In this document: piece by piece, positions 1 to 5,298 of the stretch
Layout of the letters: each line of letters begins with the position of its first letter
Numbering within the stretch: the first letter of the stretch is position 1
Assembly (NCBI GenBank): GCA_027620395.1
Contig: JAQBZY010000147.1
Location: 1-5,298 of the forward strand
Direction of reading: 5' to 3'
DNA: 5,298 nt
Source of the DNA: Pseudomonadota bacterium
GTDB taxonomy: Bacteria > Pseudomonadota > Alphaproteobacteria > Rhodospirillales > Casp-alpha2
Position numbers and translations under genes: made by a program
The notes under the pieces: generated by a model
Seen by the model: only the letters and a program-made list of their open reading frames with translations
Databases searched by the model: none
Told to the model about the DNA's origin: nothing

Positions 1-1
1 C

Positions 2-535
2 GCCGGCACCGTCGTTCCGGGCGTCCGGGTCGAGGTCACGGCCGACGACGATGCGCCGGTATTCGGAAAGCCGGGCCGGGTTCGGATACAAAGTGATGGC
101 TGCGTCTCGGGTTATCTCGACGATCCCGAGACCACCGAGCGGATGTTTCGAAATGGTTGGTTTTATCCGGGCGATATCGGGATCATGCAAGACAGCCGCA
201 CATTGAAGATCGTCGGCCGAGAAGATGATCTGCTCAACGTTCGGGGCATAAAATATGCCCCGCAACCGATGGAGGACAAACTAATACGGGAATTACCGAT
301 CGCCGACGCCTGCCTGACAGTCCTGAATGACAAAGACGGGATCGCTAATGTTCGGATTGCGATCGTGCCCGACGATCTGGGCAGCATCCCGTATATCGAA
401 AAGAATTTATCGTCGCTGCTACCGCCGGCATTCGGCTTGGTGACGGTGACCGTATTGAAGTCCATCCCCCGCACCAACACCGGAAAAATCCAACGCGGCA
501 AGTTAAAGCGGATATTGCAGCAGCTTCAGACTTGA
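2..535 (+). CDS. Adenylate-forming enzyme (acyl-CoA synthetase/AMP-ligase family), C-terminal part, 5' truncated
   Basis: The visible 177 residues are the end of an ANL-superfamily enzyme, which activates a carboxylic acid as an acyl-AMP and usually passes it to CoA or a carrier thiol. The start lies left of the window. Seen in the sequence: a WFYPGD motif (residues 53-58) with the Gly-Asp that contacts the AMP ribose; a hinge motif GREDD (72-76) running into NVRG (79-82), which begins the mobile C-terminal subdomain; and RTNTGKIQR (157-165), whose Lys162 matches the catalytic lysine of the adenylation half-reaction. The gene ends at TGA 533-535, and the C-terminus LQQLQT is of normal length after the lysine motif. 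The hinge has Asn79 where many adenylation domains have Lys. The acid substrate cannot be told from this part, because the binding pocket lies upstream. GC is about 56% over 1-540, lower than the genes to the right. It converges on the M81 gene and is probably not functionally tied to it. Confidence 0.9.
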   Translation, partial: AGTVVPGVRVEVTADDDAPVFGKPGRVRIQSDGCVSGYLDDPETTERMFRNGWFYPGDIGIMQDSRTLKIVGREDDLLNVRGIKYAPQPMEDKLIRELPIADACLTVLNDKDGIANVRIAIVPDDLGSIPYIEKNLSSLLPPAFGLVTVTVLKSIPRTNTGKIQRGKLKRILQQLQT

Positions 536-561
536 GACGATCGCCGACTGGCCGCCGCGTT

Positions 562-573
562 GAGCCCCCGCTC
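562..573 (+). terminator. Possible weak hairpin with T-rich tail after the adenylate-forming gene
   Basis: The gap between the convergent stops contains GAGC-CCCC-GCTC, a 4-bp perfect stem with a 4-base loop, beginning 27 bases past the plus-strand stop. On the plus strand it is followed by TTATCTTAATTT, a T-rich but interrupted tail. This could end transcription of the adenylate-forming gene. The stem is short for an intrinsic terminator, and no better structure was found in 536-587. On the minus strand the hairpin lies after the M81 stop but lacks a T tract. Confidence 0.25.
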
Positions 574-587
574 TTATCTTAATTTCG

Positions 588-2066
588 TCACCACGGCCGT
601 TCGGCATTGGATGCCCACGGATCGGCATCGATCGGCCACACCGGCCGAGCGATTTTCTTGTAAGGAAGCTTGGCCATGTCCCAGATCAGCGTGCCGGGCG
701 CTGCGGTATAGATAATTTTCTCCGCGATCGGCGCGTAACCGGCATGGAAGTGCTGCATGGATTTGACGACCAAGATGCGTTTCGACTTCGGGTCGATGCC
801 GAGTTTCTCGAAGAAATCCGGCGTCACGTTCTGCGAGCGGGCCGAATGGATCACGAAGTCGATCCCTTCCGCGTGCACCCAGCAGGCATCGCCGATGACG
901 CGCGGCGCGCCGCCCAAGCCTTTGACCGTGGCGTTGCGGACGATTTTTTTCACTTCGACTTCCAAGTCCAGGGGATCCCCCGACGTCGGGCCGGTCTTGC
1001 CGCCAAGGCGGAGCGGAATCCGTGCCCCCTCGCCGGCGCCCAAGCAGATACCGGTCGCGACCGGATCCCAGATGCCACCGACCGCCGCCATGCCGATGCC
1101 GCGCTCCAACATTCGTTTGACGATAAAGGTGCTGTCGCCGGGCCCGCCGCCACCCGGATTGTCGGCCATATCGGCAATCACGGCGGGGCCCTTTTTGCAC
1201 GACAGCGCCTCGGTGATGGCGGTTTCCATGTCAACATAGCGGGGCGTTATTTCATCCCGCATCGCCCACAGCTCGCGGCCGAGCTTTTCAGCCAGAACGT
1301 CGCCGGCGGCTTTCCTGTCGTCCGTCACGACGACGACGCGGGTCCCTTCTTCCGGGACATCGCCCCAGGGAAAGCCATGCCCGAGCGAGACCGACAGCAC
1401 GCCATCCTTGCCTTCAAGCGCCGTCATCAGCTCGACGAAACCGCGCATCGGTTGGCGGGTGGTGTGATAGAGTCCGACCATCCGGCAATCGAAGATACTG
1501 ATGACGGGCTTGGCGCGGCCTTCCAATGCCGCTTCCATGATTTGCCATAGTTCTTCCGCACGTTCACGGAAATCGATGTGCGGATATTCTTTATAAATCA
1601 CCACCGCCACCAGATTGTCGATCAACGCCCGGGCAATGTGACAATGCAGGTCGAGTTCGGCCGCGATCGGCACCTTCGGGCCGACGATCTTACGTATCTC
1701 TAAAACCAGATCGCCTTCGCCATTGTCGTAACCGTCGGCGACCATGGCGCCGTGCAGGCTCAGCATCACCGCGTCGACCGGCATCGCGGCCCTGAGCGCG
1801 TCCAGGATTTCGTTCCGCAAATCCTCGTAGACTTTGCGGACGACGATCCCGGAAGGTGTCGCGAAGGCAGACAATCCTTCGGCAACCTGCCAGCCCTTGG
1901 CCTTGGCGTGTTGGCGCCAGATCACCAAGGGGGCGCCGAACATATGCGGGTTGTCGCCGTGCGCTCCGTTGCGGACCAGATGGCTGCTCTCGAAGGCCGC
2001 CAGATCGGTCGGCAGCGGCGCGTCGGTATGGGTCTCGGTGCCGAGGCAGGCAGTGAATATTTTCAT
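588..2066 (-). CDS. M81 family metallopeptidase (MlrC-like)
   Basis: This is a 492-residue protein, about the usual length of the M81/MlrC family. The founding member, MlrC of sphingomonads, cleaves linearised microcystin and the derived tetrapeptide; most relatives have no known substrate. The N-terminal MlrC domain covers roughly residues 1-290 and the C-terminal MlrC domain about 295-475. Seen: Glu11 (TETHT), His105 (SLHGAM), Asp139 and His141 (DLHCH) and His163 (YPHID). Their spacing (94, 34, 2, 22) equals that of the metal-site residues proposed for MlrC (Glu56, His150, Asp184, His186, His208, from memory). The family-typical MADNPGGGGPGD block is at 300-311. There is no signal peptide or membrane segment, so it is probably cytoplasmic. 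The start ATG (2066-2064) overlaps the amidase stop as ATGA. The only upstream ribosome-binding candidate is a weak AAGAAG about five bases before the ATG, so translation probably depends on coupling. It is the last gene of the operon; TGA is at 590-588. Family assignment is firm; the substrate is unknown. Confidence 0.93.
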   Translation of the reverse strand: MKIFTACLGTETHTDAPLPTDLAAFESSHLVRNGAHGDNPHMFGAPLVIWRQHAKAKGWQVAEGLSAFATPSGIVVRKVYEDLRNEILDALRAAMPVDAVMLSLHGAMVADGYDNGEGDLVLEIRKIVGPKVPIAAELDLHCHIARALIDNLVAVVIYKEYPHIDFRERAEELWQIMEAALEGRAKPVISIFDCRMVGLYHTTRQPMRGFVELMTALEGKDGVLSVSLGHGFPWGDVPEEGTRVVVVTDDRKAAGDVLAEKLGRELWAMRDEITPRYVDMETAITEALSCKKGPAVIADMADNPGGGGPGDSTFIVKRMLERGIGMAAVGGIWDPVATGICLGAGEGARIPLRLGGKTGPTSGDPLDLEVEVKKIVRNATVKGLGGAPRVIGDACWVHAEGIDFVIHSARSQNVTPDFFEKLGIDPKSKRILVVKSMQHFHAGYAPIAEKIIYTAAPGTLIWDMAKLPYKKIARPVWPIDADPWASNAERPW

Positions 2067-3520
2067 GGCGTCTTCTTGCGGCTTGCCAACTTGCCGAGCG
2101 CCGCCAGGTCGGGAACCGGCCTGGCCGTTTCCGGATGCCTGGCCAGTTGCCGCTCGATGGCGGCGGCGACGGCAAGCACGTGGCGGTCGGCGCCGGGCGG
2201 GCCGAGCACCTGGATGCCGAACGGCATGCCGGCGGCGTCCAAGCCGCACGGCAGTACCGCGCCGCAGGCGGCAGCCATGGTCGGCACATAGGTCAAGGCC
2301 AGCCAACGCATGTAGGTCGGCATTTTCTCGCCATCGATCTCGGCGACGGACCAATTGGCGTGCGGAAACGGCGTCACCGAGGCGCCGGGACAGATCACCA
2401 CGTCGACATCTCTGAATAACTGCAACCAGGCCCGGGCGATTCGGGTTTGCGCCAGATGCGCCTTGGCGACGTCTTCCAGGGAATATTCGAGGCCACGGTC
2501 GACGTTGTCGATGACGTTGGGACTCAAATCTTTGCGCCGAGTCCGGACCCGCTCGCCGTGCGCGGCGACGAAATTGACGCCGCGCAGCACCTCGAAACAC
2601 TCATGCACGCCGGCGAAATCCGGGTCGCGGTCTTGCGCTTCCAGGAATGCGCCGCGAATTTTCTGGACCCGATTTTTGAACAGCTTGCGATAGGCCTTCG
2701 ATACCGGGGCGCAGCCAAGATCGGTTGAGATGGCGGCGCGGATACCGGAGAGATCGGCCTCAAGCAGGGGATCGAGCAGCGACGCATCAATACCCATGGA
2801 AAACGGGTCGCGGGGATCGGCCGAAGTCTGCGCCGACAACAAAAGCGCCGCATCGGCGACATTTCTCGCCATCGGCCCGAGAACGGAAAATGGTGAGAGA
2901 CCAACCGGGCGCGCTTCCGCCGGCACCACGCCTGGCGAGGGCCTGAACCCGACGACGCCGCAGAATGCCGCTGGCGTTCTGAGCGAGCCGCCGTAATCGG
3001 AACCGCTGGCGATCGGCACCATGCCGGTCGCCAAGGCGACCGCCGAGCCGCCTGAAGAACCGGCGCAAGTCTTGAGCGGATCGAACGGATTGCCGGTGGC
3101 GCCAAAAACCAGATTGCGGGTGTTGGCGCCGGCGCCGAATTCCGGCGTGTTGGTCTTGCCGATAACGATGGCGCCCTCGGCGCGGACATTGGCGACGCTC
3201 AACTGATCGGCGGTGGGGACATTCTTGGCATAGAGTTTGGAGCCAAGCGTGGTCCGCACGCCCTCTGTCGCCTCCAAATCCTTGATTCCAATCGGGAGCC
3301 CGTGCAGGAGGCCTAACGGCTCGCCCTTGAGGACGGCTTTCTCGGCCGCCTTAGCTTCCTTGCGGGCCCGCGGGAAGGCGCGGGTCACCATGGCGTTCAC
3401 CGCGCCGTCAACTTTCTCGATCCTGCCGATGCAGCTTGCCAGAAGCTCGACCGGCGAGATTTCCTTGGCGCCGATCAGCCGCCTAAGCTCAACCGCCGTC
3501 AGATCGCAAAGTTCGGCCAT
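2063..3520 (-). CDS. Amidase-signature family amidase
   Basis: This is a 485-residue serine hydrolase of the amidase signature family, which cleaves carboxamide bonds and releases ammonia or an amine. The catalytic triad is visible: Lys80 (GIKD), cis-Ser155 (AGSSGGSA, 153-160) and nucleophile Ser179 (GSDYGGSLR, 173-181). The spacings of 75 and 24 residues equal those of fatty acid amide hydrolase (Lys142, Ser217, Ser241). The downstream AAFCGVVGFRPS block is also typical. Position 176 is Tyr, where Thr or Ile is common, next to the oxyanion-hole glycines. There is no signal peptide or membrane anchor, so it is likely cytoplasmic. The ATG at 3520-3518 is chosen because a perfect AGGAGG lies nine bases upstream and the start forms a TGATG overlap with the preceding M20 stop. 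The stop overlaps the M81 start by four bases. The length resembles GatA, but the residues after the nucleophile do not follow GatA and no gatB or gatC is beside it. A catabolic amidase acting on imported amides or peptide amides is likelier; the substrate is unknown. Confidence 0.94.
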   Translation of the reverse strand: MAELCDLTAVELRRLIGAKEISPVELLASCIGRIEKVDGAVNAMVTRAFPRARKEAKAAEKAVLKGEPLGLLHGLPIGIKDLEATEGVRTTLGSKLYAKNVPTADQLSVANVRAEGAIVIGKTNTPEFGAGANTRNLVFGATGNPFDPLKTCAGSSGGSAVALATGMVPIASGSDYGGSLRTPAAFCGVVGFRPSPGVVPAEARPVGLSPFSVLGPMARNVADAALLLSAQTSADPRDPFSMGIDASLLDPLLEADLSGIRAAISTDLGCAPVSKAYRKLFKNRVQKIRGAFLEAQDRDPDFAGVHECFEVLRGVNFVAAHGERVRTRRKDLSPNVIDNVDRGLEYSLEDVAKAHLAQTRIARAWLQLFRDVDVVICPGASVTPFPHANWSVAEIDGEKMPTYMRWLALTYVPTMAAACGAVLPCGLDAAGMPFGIQVLGPPGADRHVLAVAAAIERQLARHPETARPVPDLAALGKLASRKKTP

Positions 3521-4917
3521 CAATTCGTTCCTCCTGTTGGCGTGCCGCCGGCGCCCAAGTCCCACCACAAGCCAGTCATGAGGCGGAGCGCGTCCCGGCA
3601 AACCGGCGCCAGCACGTGTTCGTTCGGCGCATGTTGCGAGCAACCGGTGTAAGAATGCGGCACCCAAATGGTCGGCAGCCCTAGAACGTCCGCGAAGACA
3701 TCGTTCGGCAGCGTGCCGCCTAAGTTCGGTAGCACCGCGACATCGCGTTCGCCGGTATGCTGCAAGGACCGGATCGCCCATTGCGCCCACGGATGATCCG
3801 GGTCGAGCCGGGTGGCGTTCATGAAATCGCGCTCGGGCGTTAACGTGATGGCGTCGAACCCACGGGCGTCGAGATGCCGGCGCAGGGCCGGGATAAACTG
3901 TTTTGGATCGGTGCCGACGACATAGCGGATATGGCCATAGGCGATGGCGCGGGGCGGAATGGCGTTGACCGGGTTCTTCGGATTGCCGGTCTCGAAGGCG
4001 CGGACCTCGAAGGTATTGGAACCAAAAACGCGTTCCTCCGGCGTCAGGCCCGGCTCGCCCCAATCGCGGTCGATTTCCGGCTCACCCGGATTGCCGCCGA
4101 CCTTGAGCTTGGAAATCGCCCCGCGGACGGAATTCGACATCGGCTGCGCGCGCCATTCATCGACCAGGATCTTGCCCTTGGAATCGACGATGCTGGCCAA
4201 GGCGTGCGCCATGATCACGCCGGGGTTGGCCAAAAGCCCGCCCCAGTTGCCGGAATGATGGCCGCCGTCCCTTAGCACCAATGACATGGTGAAATTGAAG
4301 ACGCCGCGAGACCCCATGAAGATGGTCGGCGTGCCGGGCTGCATCCTGGGCCCGTCGGAGGCAATGAAAACATCGGCCTCGAACAAATCCTTGTTGGCTT
4401 CGCAAAAGGCGCGGAGGCCGGGCGAGCCCCGCTCCTCACCGGTCTCGATCAAGGCCACGACGTTGAACCCAAGTGCGCCCCGCGTTTCCAATACTGTCTT
4501 AATCGCGGCCAGATTGATGGTGTGTTGCGCCTTGTTGTCGGCGGTGCCGCGGCCGTACCAACGCTCGTCTTCGACGACGATCTGCCATGGATTCAAGCCG
4601 GCCCGCCACTGATCGTCGTGACCGCGCACCACGTCGCCGTGGCCATAGGTCATGACCGTCGGCAGCGCCGGGTCTTCGGTCCGAGTCGCGACCAGGAACG
4701 GGCCGGCGTCGGCGACCGGGTTATCGAAAATCCGGCACTCGAAACCCAAGGGCGCCAGGTAAGGCGTCATCTCGTCGGTCAAATATCGGTAAAGTTCGGG
4801 TGTCCGTTCCGCGATCGGACTTTCGGTCCGGATCGCGACGCGCCTAGCCAGGTCGGCCATGAAGCCGCCGTCGTCGAAGTAGCCCTCGATGCCTTTGATC
4901 GCCGTTTCCCGGCTCAT
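3520..4917 (-). CDS. M20 family metallopeptidase (M20/M25/M40 hydrolase)
   Basis: This is a complete 465-residue two-zinc hydrolase of the M20 family, which includes dipeptidases, carboxypeptidase G2-type enzymes and N-acyl amino acid deacylases. Catalytic residues are visible in order: His93 and Asp95 (GHGDV), bridging Asp127 (RGTADNK), general base Glu161 and metal ligand Glu162 (TGEERG), Asp188 (ASDGP) and His429 (SQHAPNEH). The dimerisation or lid domain is inserted at about 203-355, with His220-His221-Ser-Gly and Arg331 (HIRYV), which in this family help bind substrate. There is no signal peptide, so it is probably cytoplasmic. The start at 4917 is preferred because it makes an ATGA overlap with the upstream M20 stop; an in-frame ATG at 4926 would add three residues (MAA) and cannot be excluded. 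Neither start has a strong Shine-Dalgarno site. The stop overlaps the amidase ATG (TGATG). The protein is a clear paralogue of the next gene upstream. Whether it is a dipeptidase or a deacylase cannot be decided from sequence. Confidence 0.94.
   Translation of the reverse strand: MSRETAIKGIEGYFDDGGFMADLARRVAIRTESPIAERTPELYRYLTDEMTPYLAPLGFECRIFDNPVADAGPFLVATRTEDPALPTVMTYGHGDVVRGHDDQWRAGLNPWQIVVEDERWYGRGTADNKAQHTINLAAIKTVLETRGALGFNVVALIETGEERGSPGLRAFCEANKDLFEADVFIASDGPRMQPGTPTIFMGSRGVFNFTMSLVLRDGGHHSGNWGGLLANPGVIMAHALASIVDSKGKILVDEWRAQPMSNSVRGAISKLKVGGNPGEPEIDRDWGEPGLTPEERVFGSNTFEVRAFETGNPKNPVNAIPPRAIAYGHIRYVVGTDPKQFIPALRRHLDARGFDAITLTPERDFMNATRLDPDHPWAQWAIRSLQHTGERDVAVLPNLGGTLPNDVFADVLGLPTIWVPHSYTGCSQHAPNEHVLAPVCRDALRLMTGLWWDLGAGGTPTGGTN
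3530..3535 (-). promoter_or_regulatory. Strong Shine-Dalgarno site for the amidase gene
   Basis: On the minus strand AGGAGG stands nine bases before the amidase ATG, and it is the best ribosome-binding site in the operon. It is built into the last codons of the upstream M20 gene (the Gly-Gly of TGGTN, followed by TGA). It fixes the amidase start at 3520 over the TTG one codon upstream. It also suggests the amidase can be initiated independently as well as by coupling. Confidence 0.8.
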
Positions 4918-5298
4918 GGCTGCCATCTCGTATCCGGATCGCCCAGGTCCCAATAGACGCCGGTGACCAGCGCCATGCCGTCCCGCGATAGCGGCCACAG
5001 GATATGTTCGTCGGGCGCGTGCTGCGAGCATCCGGTGTAGCTGAGCGGCAACCAGACGAACGGTATTTTCAAGACGTCCTGGAAGACATCGTTGCAAATC
5101 GAGCCGCCGGAATTGGGGATCATCGGCGGCGGCTTGCCGTCGGTGCGCCCGATGCTGGCCCGGACCCACTGCGGCCACGGATGATCGGGCGCTGTGCGGG
5201 CGGCCAAAAATATGGCGTCGTTGCCGGGCGGCGGGTCGGCGATTGCGACGTTGGAAAAACCATGCTTGTCCAAGTGCCGGCGCAGCGCCGGGCGGATG
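4914..5298 (-). CDS. M20 family metallopeptidase, C-terminal part, 5' truncated by the window edge
   Basis: The 127 visible residues are the C-terminal end of a second M20 hydrolase. The reading frame is open to the right edge, beginning IRPALRRHLD, so the start and most metal ligands lie outside the window. The last zinc ligand is present as His93 of the fragment (YTGCSQHAPDEH, 87-98). It aligns throughout with the C-terminus of the neighbouring M20 protein: 37 of 59 residues are identical by hand count from PNSGG (61-65) to WDLG (116-119). The substrate-proximal loop differs, GGSICND here against GGTLPND in the neighbour, hinting at different specificity. The TGA (4916-4914) overlaps the next gene's ATG as ATGA. 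It is the first gene of the operon that can be seen, and the promoter must lie further right. An internal TTG at 5273 is an ordinary Leu codon, not a start. Confidence 0.9.
   Translation of the reverse strand, partial: IRPALRRHLDKHGFSNVAIADPPPGNDAIFLAARTAPDHPWPQWVRASIGRTDGKPPPMIPNSGGSICNDVFQDVLKIPFVWLPLSYTGCSQHAPDEHILWPLSRDGMALVTGVYWDLGDPDTRWQP

Noticed and set aside
536..587. A strong bidirectional terminator was expected between the convergent stops.
   Set aside because: Only a 4-bp stem (562-573) with an interrupted T-rich tail on one strand is visible, so no strong terminator is claimed.
744..1550. A 268-codon plus-strand open frame opposite the M81 gene, and similar long plus-strand frames at 1752-2291 and 1834-2415.
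   Set aside because: They lie antisense to firmly identified genes, have shadow-type composition rich in Arg, Ala and Pro, and show no domain or convincing ribosome-binding site.
588..2066. A microcystin-degradation (mlr) cluster because of the MlrC-like protein.
   Set aside because: No MlrA, MlrB or MlrD homologue is present, the partners are M20 and amidase enzymes, and M81 proteins are common in bacteria that do not degrade microcystin.
2067..2600. An open frame extends the M81 frame upstream by about 178 codons, which would give a 670-residue protein.
   Set aside because: The extension overlaps the amidase gene in another frame, is Arg/Ala-rich like a high-GC shadow, and the MlrC domain begins exactly at the ATG at 2066 (MKIFTACLGTETHT).
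2063..3520. The amidase could be GatA, the glutamyl-tRNA amidotransferase subunit, as the length is similar.
   Set aside because: After the nucleophile it reads GLSPFSVLGPMARN, not the GatA-type SSLDQIGP pattern, and its neighbours are peptidases, not gatB or gatC.
3521..4063. An open frame extends the amidase upstream for 180 codons inside the M20 gene.
   Set aside because: The M20 frame there encodes a recognisable lid and C-terminal domain; the extension has no family features, and the amidase has a clear start with AGGAGG at 3520.
4918..5178. An open frame extends the complete M20 gene upstream to about 5178.
   Set aside because: It runs through the coding region of the preceding M20 gene in a different frame; the conserved M20 start region and the ATGA overlap support a start at 4917 (or 4926).

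Overview
The window reads as a GC-rich bacterial chromosome segment, most likely from an alphaproteobacterium. That placing is an inference from base composition, dense gene packing and the style of the protein families; no taxonomic marker is present. It holds the end of one plus-strand gene and, converging on it, a tightly packed minus-strand run of four hydrolase genes. I see no RNA gene, mobile element, CRISPR array or origin.

Layout. Positions 2-535 (+) are the C-terminal part of an adenylate-forming enzyme (acyl-CoA synthetase/ligase type), cut by the left edge. A 52-base gap (536-587) separates two convergent stop codons and holds only a weak hairpin. From 588 to the right edge all genes lie on the minus strand. 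In transcription order they are a second M20 metallopeptidase cut by the right edge (4914-5298), a complete M20 metallopeptidase (3520-4917), an amidase-signature enzyme (2063-3520) and an M81 (MlrC-like) metallopeptidase (588-2066). Junctions overlap by 4, 1 and 4 bases (ATGA, TGATG, ATGA), so this is one operon with probable translational coupling. Its promoter lies beyond the right edge.

How they may work together. All four products are predicted cytoplasmic hydrolases of amide or peptide bonds: two zinc M20 enzymes, one Ser-cisSer-Lys amidase and one M81 enzyme. Every catalytic or metal position I could check is intact. The set fits intracellular breakdown of imported short peptides or amide-containing compounds for carbon and nitrogen. 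No transporter or regulator is inside the window, so the substrate is unknown. The two M20 genes are diverged tandem duplicates. The adenylate-forming gene is clearly lower in GC than the operon and is probably an unrelated neighbour.

Overall this looks like an accessory catabolic region. The most distinctive point is the fully overlapped M20-M20-amidase-M81 cassette, which is not the known microcystin-degrading mlr cluster.
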